Shown here piece by piece: positions 30,834 through 43,800 of a stretch of DNA of 64,000 nt. The stretch spans positions 64,001-128,000 of the forward strand of contig OU612069.1 in assembly GCA_914767715.1 (NCBI GenBank), written 5' to 3'. The notes beneath the pieces are model-generated. The model worked only from the letters and a program-made list of their open reading frames with translations. It was not told the origin of the DNA and did not search any database. Within the stretch, counting starts at the first letter, position 1, and every line of letters begins with the position of its first letter. Origin of the DNA: Membranipora membranacea. Its lineage: Eukaryota; Bryozoa; Gymnolaemata; Cheilostomatida; Membraniporidae. A program made the position numbers and the translations under genes.

Positions 30834-31955
30834 TTTGAAAGTCTCTGCTGTGTTGTATTAAAAACATTGTGCAAAGACGTATAATTTGGATAACACACTT
30901 GAGAAATTGCAAGCTTTATATTGAGATATATTTTGTGTGCGAAAATTAAAACGCTGCATAATATTTTGAGTGGATGTCTTGTTTTGTATTATTTGTATAG
31001 TTTAAACTGGGTATGTTGTTTGTTTTGATTCTATTGTTTGTATAGCAAACCAGACTGTTAAGTGTATTGCTCTGTTTTCAAAATTTTCATATTAACAAGC
31101 CACAACCAACTTAAAAATTTGTGCGAATTTTAAGTGTGTGCGTACCAATCGATTGTGACCCTGTATAATGGGTACATGACTCATCATTGTTATAGTTTAT
31201 TTATGTGCACACTAAAATTGTTAATAACAAACAATGATTCCTCAATAAAACTGATTTCTTTAATTCTTAAAAGTATGATCTCTAATGGCCAATACTGGCG
31301 GTGAAAGAGTCTGGATATCATCACATTTCAAATAAGTCAAAGAGTTCAAGTTATTTTGATAAACATTAATAATTTCAAGGAAAGAAACCTTTTAAGATCA
31401 GTCTATGTACCTACTGGTCAACTTGGGCGACAAAAATGTAGGTGTAACTTTGGTATGGGCCGCTACCACATGGATGACTTTACCCCTCCATATATAAGTC
31501 AGGTGACTTTTTATGATGTTTATATTGTTTACCTTGGCTGTTGTTTTTGTCAGGGAGAGGAGATAGAATTGTAAAAGGGAAGCATTAAGTAACATAAGCA
31601 CATCACAGTGCATCACAGCAATCCCTATCTGCCTTACCATCACAATGACATTTTTGAAATCACAAGAACAGGTTTAATATTATTTATTATTTGTTATTAT
31701 TATCATTTATTATTTGATTTAAACAGGAGTTTTGCCCCCAATGAAAATAGAGGATAAATCAAATTACAGGTATTTCTTAAAGGAAAATAATGTCCCGGTT
31801 CGATTTCCAGTCCTCTTTGATTTGGTACTGGCATGCCATTTATCTAGAGGTCCACTGTGTGTTTAAACACCCTACATACAGTAAAAATACCCCCCTCTGC
31901 CTCTTCAATAAAAATAGTAGCGGGAATTAAGGCAAGCAAGGTATAGGGCGCGCTT
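30834..31955. other. Intergenic, no gene recognised
   Basis: AT-rich sequence downstream of lectin gene B. Short open stretches at 31356-31574 (plus) and 31398-31643 (minus) have no recognisable domain. Confidence 0.5.
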
Positions 31956-32935
31956 ACTATTACCACCACCAACGCCGCAGCTGCCATCAAACCAATACCA
32001 CCACCGCCGCCACCACCACTTCTACTGCTACCTCTACTACAATGTCTACTACAGCCGGTACTACTACAACCTCTACTACTACCTCTACTACAACCACTAC
32101 TACAACCTCTACTACAAGCTCTACTACAAGCTCTACTACTACCTCTACTACTCCCTCTACTACCTCTACTACTACATCTACTACAACCTCCACCACTACC
32201 TCTACTACTACCCCTACTACTCCCTCTACTACTCCCTCTACTACCTCTACTACTACATCTACTACAACCTCTACTACTACCTCTACTACTACATCTACTA
32301 CCTCTACTATTACCTCTACTACCTCTACTACTACCTCTACTACAAACTCTACTATTACCTCTACTACAACCTCTACTACTACCTCTACTACAACCTCTAC
32401 TACCTCTACTACTACCTCTACTACTACCTCTACTTCTACCTCTACTACTACCTCTACCACTACATCTACTACTACCTCTACTACTACCTCTACTACTACC
32501 TCTACTACAACCTCTACTACTACCTCTACTACAACCTCTACTACATCTACTACTCCCTCTACTACCTCTACTACTGCCTCTACTACAACCTCTACTACAA
32601 CCTCTACTACTACCTCTACTACAACCTCTACTACATCTACTACTCCCTCTACTACCTCTACTACTACCTCTACTACAAACTCTACTATTACCTCTACTAC
32701 AACCTCTACTACAACCTCTACTACTGCCTCTACTACAACCTCTACTACATCTACTACTCCCTCTACTACCTCTACTACTACCTCTACTACATCTACTACT
32801 ACATCTACTACTACATCTACTACTACATCTACTACTACCTCAACTACAACTACTACATATACTACAATCATTACAACAACCTCTACTGTAACAGCTACTA
32901 CAGCTGCCACTATAACCGCTACTGCAACCGCTACT
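31956..32935. repeat. Trinucleotide-type array (CTACTA/CCTCTA), about 1 kb
   Basis: Imperfect repeats of tctactactacc-like units. The plus frame 32042-32983 reads a Thr/Ser polymer ending TSEGYVRLVGYGNV; the minus frame reads Val/Glu-rich sequence. Because many frames are open, coding status is uncertain. A mucin-like Thr/Ser stalk exon is possible, but no flanking domain or clear splice context was found. Confidence 0.9.
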
Positions 32936-35805
32936 ATTACCAGCGAGGGATATGTCAGGTTGGTAGGGTATGGTAATGTCTAGCGTGATGGGCATGGATG
33001 AAGGAGGAGCTTACAATGTCTTGAGATTTGGCTATTCAAATTGTATGTGATTTCCCTATAACAGTCTCGCAATTATTGTGTGGCAATTTTAAAACCATAA
33101 AACTTGAAATTGAGAATTGATTGTAAAATTTCTCAGTCTTGGTGAAAGCTGCTTTAAGCATCCACCACCTGTGAAGTTGTTTCAGCATCTCTTTAAAGTA
33201 GCAGACAACCATAAAAGTTATATTTTGATATTTGATGCGTAATGATTTACTCTTTCTAAACTTGCGTGTTAGAAACAAATATTTAATTAGAAAATTTTAA
33301 TTATTTTAATAGCAAACTCTCTTCCACCATTTTGTTTCAGTATCAGGCATACCCAATATGATTGGCCAAGTGTTAATACTCTCAAAATAAATGTATTGCT
33401 GGAAAATGTTGATGTAGAAAATTAATTGTTTCTGGAATTAAAGCAGCTATCTTTCGTTTGTTTTAATCTAATACATAAACAGGCATGTCAATTGAAAAAT
33501 CATCTACAAAAACAATGTTTTTGCCTTCAATAAAAAGAAATTACGCTTTTCTATGAGATTATAAACAAAACATAGCTTCCCAATTTAATTCAGTTTTTTT
33601 GAAGCCATAGGGGTTTAGGGGCTGCTGACTGCCCTGCGGTGCAGAACCGGAGCTTATACCTAGGATTTTCATTGTTGAGTATGCTGCCTATCTGTGAAAG
33701 TAAATTGCAAGTGGATTCATAACTAGTGGTGCCAGGGTTGTATGCCACTTTAAGGTCTTATATAAAACATTTATTTTCATTATTACATTCATCATGATCT
33801 GCAGATGTTCTCCCTGATTTGATAATTGTATTTGCTTTAACTTAATTAATTAATATAGTTAATCATATGAGACATAATGACTGGCAATTATGAGTATTGA
33901 TTTTGCAGCTAGGTTGAAGAGGTTATTGCAACTAGTTGAGGCAACAACTTTGATCTCCTGCAACGAATCATGCATTTAAAATCTTAAAAAGAAATACAAT
34001 GGTGTGATTGACCATTGCGAGGGTGTGAACCTCCATCAGAAATCATTTTGGAATATCTTTGTAATATTTAACTTAATTCCGGTAGATATGGTTATTTGAT
34101 TCATGTGTAACGGAAATTGTATAATTTAGGTCTACATCTTAGAACTACATCATATTTCTTGTCTTAATATATAAAAATAATTGAGCTCCTCGAAGGTGCA
34201 GGTGTGCCTGGGTTCTTCTTTATATTTTGAAATTCGATTAGCTCATAACAGATGACAGTGCCAAGTAGGAAGCTAGAAGCTTACATTTATGTTCCCTCGA
34301 AAGTGATTGAGGTAAGACATTAAGCAAATATAAATAGAAAAACAATAAGTGTTTAATAGAATGCTGCTGTGCGTTTAAAAGGTCAATATTTTTTTTCTTA
34401 CCAGACTAAAGAGCTTTAGAATGACAAATGACAAGTCCTGCCAAGAACCACATCATGTGATTACTTTAGGGAGTGATGGAGCTCTCAACCAATTACAAAG
34501 AAGATTATTAACAAACACTGATTAACACGCAGAACATGAATGAATAGCAGTTAAAATAATGCCTGCACTGTGAGTTTCTTATTTTCCGTACTTATCTGAT
34601 AATAATTGGCTGTTGTCATTATTTGGAGGTATTGATGAGGAAGTCATAGTCAGTCATAGTAAACCAGCCTCACAGTTTGTTTGTGCTGTTTATAAAACAA
34701 TAATATAATGAATTACTGGATAAGTTTTGTTAGAGATGAAGAGGATTGCATAACATCGTCGTCTCTTTATATAATTGCTTTGCTGTCGTCAGTCTTTCCT
34801 TCATTTTTATCGCAAGTGAATCATTTGTAATCCAATGATATAATATTATGACTGGCAATTATTAATATAGATTTTGCAGCCAGGTTGAAGAAGATTTCGC
34901 AATTAGTTAGTTTAACAAGACAAAACCAGGCGTATAAAATCTTAAAGGGAAACAAAAATCTCAGCGAAAACAAAATATTTCTCAAACATGAGACTGTAAT
35001 AAACGATGAATGAATGAAAAATCCCTGAAGTTAGGAATTACCATTGTGAGGACGAGAATATTTTATGAGAAATCATTTTTGGATGATTTTTGCTCATAAT
35101 CATAATATTCAATCACGGTACATGTTGTATTATTGATTTCTGTGCAGTGAGAGTTGTATAATTCTGGTCTACACAGTACTCAGTTCATTAAAGTCAATTT
35201 TGGCAAATCTTAGGCTAAGAAGTTGTCCTCTCTTATTGTTGAAATTTGGTGGCTCATTTGCAGTATAGAGTTATCACCCATCTATCTAGCTGTGTAAAAC
35301 ATTTTACAGGTGGCTAGACTGCTTCACAGAGTGAAGGGATACAGAGTAAATTTTTTAACAATAGTCAAGGAAAGAGTTTTTTACTCCTTGGTCAAGGTAC
35401 CTGCAAGCTTTGTGTCAAGGGGAAATTTATGTGAAGCTTGATGCAAAACACTCCTTTCATCTATTTGTCACAATTATAGGGTTCTGGAGAATGACCTGAA
35501 TTCAAAGTTTTTGATTACAGTAAATAATAGAATATGCAGGCTCTCATGTAAAAGTTTCTTATTGTACGGCCTTACTCCACGATTAGACTTGATGTTTTAT
35601 GCTTAAATTACACCTGTAACTATCCTAGCTAAATTGGTAAGGTGGGTATAGCTAGGAAGGCAGCATTGTGGCAGTTATTATAATAGGATTAACTTTTACA
35701 ATCCTTGAACAATGCTGTCACAATATACCCTTGGTCTATGCAATCATTGAACCTTACATTAATCGAAAGGACCTCATATCAAATGTATCTGCGATCCATT
35801 GTCGA

Positions 35806-35960
35806 CTGGGCTTTGGTTGACAGCCAGGTGTGCTCCGACCTGCCTGCAAACAGAGAGCAACCTGGCGCAGATATTGTGCCCTGGCCACAAGGCAACGAAT
35901 TTCGCCGCCCATGCTCCGGGATGTGGCTTGTGACAAGACATCTGATTTAAATCAACTTTC
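35806..35960 (+). mobile_element. SINE body fragment (family 1)
   Basis: Matches the body of the SINE at 47187: gtgctccgacctgcctgcaa, then gcgcagatattg and a catgctccgggatg part. The tRNA-like head is missing. Confidence 0.7.
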
Positions 35961-36782
35961 AATTTTAATCAGATGTAATAATGCAATAATACATAAATAT
36001 CATAAGAAGCAACAGGTCTTGAGACACAAAGGTTATCCTCAGGTTTTGATATTCTAATATTACATTGCCTTTAAATCCTTTGGTAAGGCACAAAAGTAAC
36101 AAATTCTTTCCCTGTAATGAAAGACAGAGACTGCAATACAACTGGTTGTTTACAAATAAGATTTTCTTGAGGGATTAGAAAATTTACTCTGAGAAAACAA
36201 TGCCTGTAATTGCTCTAACTGATATCTTCATCCAGCTTAGGTCTCAATTGTACTTGGATCGTTTCAATGCACTGCGTGAAGAATTGCTTCCAATTTTGTT
36301 TGGAGGCCATCTCAGATTTGTTATTTATTGAGGCAGGCCACCTGTTTGGCTAACCGAATCCTCAAAAGTAGCAACATCATAACTTGTTGCAGTATAGATG
36401 CAGTCCCAGGGCACCCTCTACTTGATTGTGTAATAACTCCCGGTAGAAGGTTTACCCGGCTAGCCAAGAGTGAAGTGACTGCAACCTTGTATAACTTTTT
36501 AGAAGCATGGACCATGGTTTTGTTAAGTAAAGAGAGTGTGGATAATTGAATGTCGGCGAGGTGTCATGGTCGATTGCAAAAATGTAAATATATGAGTAGC
36601 CAGCCACCAGAGTCTATTGATTCAACATAATATGATATGATATTTTATATGCAATATAATTTGGTATAAAAAAACCGGGCACACTCGATATGGGCCAATT
36701 TTTGTATCAGAACTGGGTTTCGGGCTTGGAATACTGGTAGGAAAATACATTTGGTCTGAGCAGGAATTACGAATTATCTAGC

Positions 36783-36945
36783 ACTGGGCTTTGGTTGGCA
36801 CCCAGGTGTGCTCCGACCTGCCAGCAAACAGAGAGCAAGCTGGCGCAGATATTGCGGCCTGGCCACTTAGGCAACAAATCTTGCCGCCTATGCTCCGGGA
36901 TGTGGCTTGTGACAAGACGTCTGATTTAAATCAACCTTCAATTTT
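36783..36945 (+). mobile_element. SINE body fragment (family 1), second copy
   Basis: Near-identical to 35806-35960 and part of the same local duplication. It starts with actgggctttggttggcacc and lacks the tRNA-like head. Confidence 0.7.
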
Positions 36946-39167
36946 AATCAGATCTAATAATGCCTTAATACATAAATATCATAAGAAGCAACAAGTCTTG
37001 AGACACAAAGGTTATCCTCAGGTTTTGATATTCTAATATTAGATACAACATACAGTGGTGCGCGTACCACTGCACAACACACAGGTCTTCAGCTAGAAAC
37101 CATGAGTCAAACGCTGTTTCGAGGCCTTTAAATCCTTTGGAAAGGCACAAAAGTATCTAATTCTTTCCCTGTAATGAAAGACAGAGACTGCAATACAACA
37201 GGTTATTTACAAATGAGATTTTCTTGAAGGATTAGAAAATTTACTCTGAGAAAACAATGTCTGTAATTGCTCTAACTGATATCTTCATCCAGCTCAAACT
37301 GCTTCCAATTTTGTTTGGAGGCCATCTCAGATTTGTTGTTTATTGAGGCAGCCCACCTGTTTGGCTAACCGAATCCTCAAAAGTAACAACATTATAACTT
37401 GTGGCAGTATAGATACAGTCCCAGGGCATGATTTTGAAAAAATGTACAAATTGAACCGTAACATGAATGCTGTCAATGGTTATTTCAGGGCTGCAATTCC
37501 TAAATGGTGATAAATACACCAAGGTCGACCACACAGATACCAGCTCACTGAAAATGCAGCAGAATATTTCACAAAGAATATTATGTGTTTATTATAAGTT
37601 TATTAGGGGTGAGCCCTCCAGACACACAGTTATCATAATCCTATACGCATCCAGCATAATTACATTAGTGTTTTTCAATAATAAAAATATTGGGATGACA
37701 TTCGTGTAACATTTAAGCTCAAACATTTGGGTCTATTTTGAAAATGCTATCATTGAACAGTATCCACTGAAAAAGCCAAATCCAAACCATGTTTCGGAAT
37801 ATAGAAACATACAAAGTGAGGATGGTATAGCATAAACACCTCTCCCCCGAGCACCGTCTACTTGATTGTGCAATAACTCCCGGAAGAAGGTTTACCCGGC
37901 TAGCCAAGAGTGAAGTGATCGCAACCTTGTATCACTTTTTTAGAAGCATGGACCATGGTTTTGTTGAGTAAAGAGAGTGTGGATAATTGAATGTCCACAA
38001 GGTATCATGGTCGTTTTCAAAAATGTAAATTTATGAGCAGCCAGCCACTAGAGCCTATTGATTCAACATAATAATGATATGGTATCTTAGGTGCAATATA
38101 ATTGGTATAAAAAAACGGGATACACTCAATATGGGCCAATTTTTGTATCAGAACTGGGGTTTTGGGCTTGGAATACTGGTTGGAAAACATATTTGGTCTG
38201 AGCAGGAATTACAAGATATCTAACGCTGCGTATATAAATCAAATATTCTATTGAGTTAAAAGTGCAGATCTGACTGGCTAAAAGTGCAATACTATACTAC
38301 AAGACAAACAGCGTATGAATCGGATATAGATTCTGGAAATTTCTGAATATGTATGTAGAATGATGAAGATTAATTATTTTGAGGTATATAGTCATTCTGA
38401 TAGAATTTGATGGGTGTCTGATGGGTCACCACAATCTATACTGAAAACTTATATCAATCAACAGAAATATTCTTTTGTTTAAGTTCAGTATAGCATCTCC
38501 ATTGTCATTTGTAAATTGCTCCACTCCTTTGATAAAAGGCAATTAAAATTTGTTTGAAACTGTACACAATGGCATAGAAACTACAATTATATAGGCTCTT
38601 TGCACTGCCTTGCGCAACATTGCCACTGCACTGATGGATGAAATAAACACTGTAATGAAAAAGTAAACCGCAATTTTAAATATGATAAAAAAATATTTCA
38701 AACATGCCCTCAAAAACTCATTTAGATAATGTGATGAACTGATGCTCCAAAAAAAACCAGATCTCTGTGAGTTACCATGTCGAAATGTAGTTCTGCCCAA
38801 GCAGAAAAACATGAACTTGGAGATTTTTTGTCAGATTTGGAGTTTTTTGCAGAAAAAAAAATTGAATAGTTAGCTGATTGACTAGCGATCCAGGTGACCA
38901 AATGTGGTTATTCTGAAATAAAACATGTAGGAAGGAGATGGCTTTTGGAAAAGTAAGGAGGAGATAACTACAACTGAGCATTTTTGACTTTAAATAACTG
39001 AGTAGAGCTACATCATATTTGTATTTCAATTTTGATTTAATTGATAAATAATTGAGCTCCTCAAAGGAGCAGGTGTGTAAGGGTTTTGCTTGATATTTTC
39101 ATATATAATCCATTAGCTTGTAACCTATCCAGTGACAGTATGTCAAGCAGGAAGCTAGGTAGGAGAA

Positions 39168-39405
39168 GGAGGCAGCCCAGTTGGTAAGAGCGCCTGCCCT
39201 CTAACGCGCAAGCATCGGAGATCCTGGCTTTGAATCCTGCTGCGGTCTACTGACTACTGGGCTCATATGACGCCCCAGATGTGCTCCGACCTGCCTGCAA
39301 ACTGAGAGCAACTTGGCGCCGAATACGGCGGCCGCGCCCTTAAGGCACTGGTATTTCTCAGTCCCCGGACGGAGACAACACTTGCGATTTTAACCGACAT
39401 TAACC
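39168..39405 (+). mobile_element. tRNA-derived SINE (family 1)
   Basis: A-box-like text gcccagttggtaagagcgcc, then a B-box-like tttgaatcctgc, then the family body gtgctccgacctgcctgcaa. Too divergent to be a functional tRNA gene. Confidence 0.75.
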
Positions 39406-40308
39406 CACATCAATGTTCCCTCAAAAACTAATGTTGTTATAAACCAAGCTTGATTGGGGTTAGACATTAAGCAAATATAAACAGAACAATTAATCGCCGA
39501 TAAGTGTTTAATACAAAGCTGCGGTGTGGTTAAAAGGTCAATATTGTTTTTCTTAGCAGATATAAGGGCTTTAGAATGACAAGGGACTAGATCTGCCAAG
39601 AATCACATCAAGTGATTCATTTAGAGAGGAGGAGGGTCCCCCCCCCCCCCGGGTTTCCCATCAATTATAAATAATAACAACAAAAAAAGATTATCAACAA
39701 TGACTGATTAACATGCATAACAGAAATGATTAGGAGGCAAAATAATTTCAGGTTTCCCCTATCATAAACCTCACCGCTCTAAGCATCAATATCATGTTAA
39801 CTATTGCGCTTACTACCAAAGTTAAACACAGAGTTAGTTATAATTAATAACATGTGGCAATACCGGTTATGAGTTATGAGGTAAAAAAAGTATTGAAGAA
39901 TAATAAGATCATAGATAATAGTGTTGCAGATAAGGAGCTGATAAGCCAAAGAATTAACGGTTGGGAAAATAAGAAATATATGATAGAATGCTAAAGAGAT
40001 AAATCTATGAGTTTACTGTATCATGTTCCTGTTAAATCAAATGTCAGAAGAGTTTTAGCTGATTTATCTTTAAGTGTAAATTGGTGAAATAAGTTTAAAA
40101 GGGCTGAGTTTCCAAAACTTGTTCTGTATGAGAGTTTAATAATAGTGCAGTTGCTTCTCAGACAACGCTGATGCTTTCCGGACTTTTGAACTAGATTAAG
40201 GATATGCTGAGAAGCTTGTTTTTTGCAACATTTTCATGTGTAAAATTATGAAATAGGTATTGTCTCCTACTTAGTAGTGTGGGTAAATTTAAAAGCAATC
40301 TACCAGTT

Positions 40309-40690
40309 GTGACAGAAAATTTCTTGGGAGCAGATACAAGTTTGACACCATCGAGGCAATATACGAAAGAGTGATGATAACAAGATGCCTCAGACTCGTA
40401 GCTACTGACCACGCTGACCCAGTATTTACATTCGATAAACTTCCGTCTGGTCGATACAGAGCAATCAAGGCGAGGGTAAACATACGAACTGACTGTTTCC
40501 GATCCCTCTGTGTGCGGAAGTTAAATAGTATAATTTTTTAGCCAACTAGTGATAATTCTTACTGTTTATTTATTTTTTCTCAATTTTTAAAACCAACCAG
40601 ACCAAAACTTTTTAATTGTTTAACTTTTATTGCTCAGCGAAAACAAAATATTTCTCAAACATGAGACTTAATAAACGATGAATGAATAAT
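40309..40690 (+). pseudogene. LINE (L2/CR1-like) C-terminal and 3' end fragment
   Basis: The plus strand encodes IYERVMITRCLRLVATDHAD followed by LPSGRYRAIKARVNIRTDCF and a TAG. The RCL...HP/DP...LPSGRYR.IKAR pattern matches the end of L2/CR1-type LINE proteins as I know them. The 3' tail ends in repeated atgaatga. A similar tail occurs at 34979-35027. The 5' part is missing. Confidence 0.65.
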
Positions 40691-40858
40691 TCTGATTTCT
40701 CTATTTAGAACTTTCTCAATTGTTCCAGTGACCTTTTGTGTAGTATCTACGTAAATTGCTGAGCAAAATTCTAATATTGGTCGGACAATGGTTTTGTAGG
40801 TTTTATATGGAAACATCATTGCTGTCAATCTGTTGTACAAATTGGATTCCAAATTTCC
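40688..40858 (-). pseudogene. LINE reverse transcriptase fragment
   Basis: The minus strand reads YKTIVRPILEFCSAIY..., then IEKVLNREIRI. This is the typical end of a non-LTR RT domain (YKTLVRPxLEYxSxVW, then IExVQRRxxRx in relatives). Only about 60 residues remain. It lies tail to tail with the plus-strand LINE piece. Confidence 0.65.
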
Positions 40859-43800
40859 ATAATTGATTAGCTCATAACAGATGACAGTGCCAAGTAGGAA
40901 GCTAGAAGCTTACATTGATGTTCCCTCAAAAAATAATGTTGTTATTAACCAAGCTTGATTGAGGTTAAACATAAGGCAAATAAAAACAGAAGAAACAATC
41001 ATCGATAAGCGTTTAATACAATGCTGCTGTGAGGTTAAAAGGTCAATACTGTTTTTCTTACCAGACTAAAGAGCTTTAGAAGGACAAACAACAAGTCCTG
41101 CCAAGAATCACATCATGTGATTATTTTAGGGAGGGAAGGAGCTCCCAACCAATTACAAATAAAAACAAAAATAAGATTATCAACAAAGACTGATTAACAT
41201 GCATAACACAAATGATTAAGAGGCAAAATAATCCCAGGTTTCCCCTATCATAAACCTCACTGCTCTAAGCATCACCGTCATGTGAAGTTATTTCAGCTTC
41301 TTTCCAAGGCTTTAAATTATATTATATTATTTACATATTTATTTGCATCCATCATGATCTGCAGAAATGTTCCCTTATTCGCGAAAGATTGCTATGATCG
41401 TAAATAAAATAAAGGGAATAATTTGTTTCTCTACCAGTAGCCATCTTCTTTAATCGTCAGTAATTTCACTTTGACCTTGGTGATTAAGTGGACTTTATCG
41501 GAGAGTACAATTCACAGACATTCACTCCAATAGACCCAACAGTTTTAACTTCCTTTTCTCCCCAGCCTTCAATGTCCCTATTGACTCGATTGCACACAAA
41601 TGGTCATTGAAGAATCTCCCCATTTCCTTGATTCTCCAGCAAGATATTTTGTCCTCAGATTGGCTGCCCAGGGTGCGGCATCCCTTCCATCTTAGCCACC
41701 ACACATGAAATAAATTGATTACTAGTTATTATTTATTCTACAACTAAACTAAGATAGATCGCACAGTAAAATATTACAAAATCTTCTTGAGTGAACAGTA
41801 CCAACAAAGAGATATAAGGGCAACAATAATATTATGCTAACCGTATTAATGCAACACTTAGGTCACGCATCCAACAATTTCGTGCCCTGTATGGAAACAT
41901 TATCACTGCCATTAGAACTGGGATACCAAGGCTTTATTTTCACTCACTCTTCTTAGCAATTTCTCTATCTCACATACCTCAGCACCAATTAGGTATCAAT
42001 TAAAACATGATACGACTGATGAATACCACTTTTTCTAATGATGAAAATTATGTAGATGAGGGTAATATTCAATTGAAGTTATGTCAGCTACCATAAGTAT
42101 GTTAATCTCCTCTTAAACCACTGCTGCCACACAGGCAAATGTTTGCTAATTGAATTCTCTATACTTCAAAATAAATATTATGAGGCTGCAATCTCAGCAT
42201 TGTCACCTAATGGGCATACAATTTGCACAAAATTATCTTGAAAATTAGGGTATGTAATAAATTATCAAACTGATCAAATGCTAATTTATGACTTGTAGGA
42301 TAAGATTTGCTGTATGTGAGGAGGATTGTATACCATCATTTTCCCTTTGTGCACCTGTCGGCTGCATCCATCAGTCTTTGCTTCATTTTCCTCGCCATGT
42401 GACGATCGAAAGGTGTATCATTTGTAATCAAATGAGAACATATGTCTGAGAATTATGAATCCTGATTGTTGAGGTTATTGCAATTAGTTAAGGTAACTAT
42501 TCGGATCTCATACATTAGATTTTAATAAAAGGAAAAAATGGTGTAAATAAGTCATGATTTACTATGGTAGGGAGATCCTTTATCAGTACTCGATTTTGAA
42601 AGATCACTGTTCATAATCATTAAACTCCAGTAGATATTGTAATACTAATACAGCATCATCCTTCTAAAATTCTAATAATAGAGAAAAAATAATGAGCTCC
42701 TAATATTCCCATAATTCGATTGGCTCACAACAAATTACAGCGCCAAGCAGGAAGGTACAAGAAACTTACGTCAAAATTAACTGAAAAATAATATTTTTCT
42801 TAAAAACTTGATTGAGTTAAGACATTGAGCAAATAAAACAGAAGAAGTAATTACCGATAAGTGGTTAATACAATGCTGCTGTGAGGTTAAGAGGTCAGCA
42901 TTGTTTTTCTTAGCAGACAAAAGAACTTAAGAATGACAAACACCAACGCCAGCCAAGAATCGCATCATGTGATTACTTAAGAGAGAGAAGGAGCTCCCAA
43001 CCAATTACAAAGAAAAACAAAATAAGATTATCAACAAAGACTGATTAGCATGCATAACACAAATGATTTGGAGGCAAAATAATTTCAGGTTTCCCCTATC
43101 ATAAGCCTCACTGCTCTAAGCATCACCGTCATGCGAAGTTATCTCAGCTTCTTTCCAAGGCTTTATATTATATTATAATATTTACATTTTTATTTGCATT
43201 CATCATGATCTGCAGACATTTTCCCTTATGTGCGAAAGATTGCTATGATCGTATATAAAATAAAGGGAATAATTTGTTTCTCTACCAGTAGCCATCTTCT
43301 TCAATCGTCAGTAATTTCACTTTGACCTTGGTGATTAAGTGGACTTTATCGGAGAAACAATTCACAGACATTCACTCCAATAGACCCAACAGTTTTAACT
43401 TCCTTTTCTCCCCAGCCTTCAATGTCCCTATTGACTCGATTGCACACAAATGGTCATTGAAGAATCTCCCCATTTCCTTGATTCTCCAGCAAGATATTTT
43501 GTCCTCAGATTGGCTGCCCAGGGTGTGGCATCCCTTCCATCTTCAGCCACCACATATGAAATCAATTAATTACTTGTTATTATTAAGTCTACAACTAAAC
43601 TAAGATAGATCGCAAAGAAAAAGTATTACAAAATCTGTAGTAAGCAGTACCAACAAAGAAATATGAGAATAAATATTATGCATGACTGTATTAATACAAC
43701 ACTAAGGTCATGCATCTAACAGTTCGCTGCCCTGTATGGAAACAATATAATAGCCACTCTGTTGTAGAACTAGGATACCAAGGCTTTATTCTCACTCACT

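Larger units (their letters stand above)
35806..38225. repeat. Tandem duplication of ~1-kb segment
   Basis: 35806-36780 recurs at 36783-38225 with the same order of blocks: SINE tail, cctttaaatcctttgg block, the cccggctagccaagagtgaa block and the ggccaatttttgtatcagaa block. The second copy carries extra segments at about 37040-37122 and 37428-37850. Confidence 0.8.

Noticed and set aside
32042-32983. 313-codon Thr/Ser protein
   Set aside because: All frames of the simple array are open; without a neighbouring domain, splice context or transcript it is not called a gene.
43322-43603. 93-codon frame, with a reverse frame at the matching place in 41522-41704
   Set aside because: Both are part of the repeated ~1.85-kb unit, and the frames differ between the copies; no family recognised.
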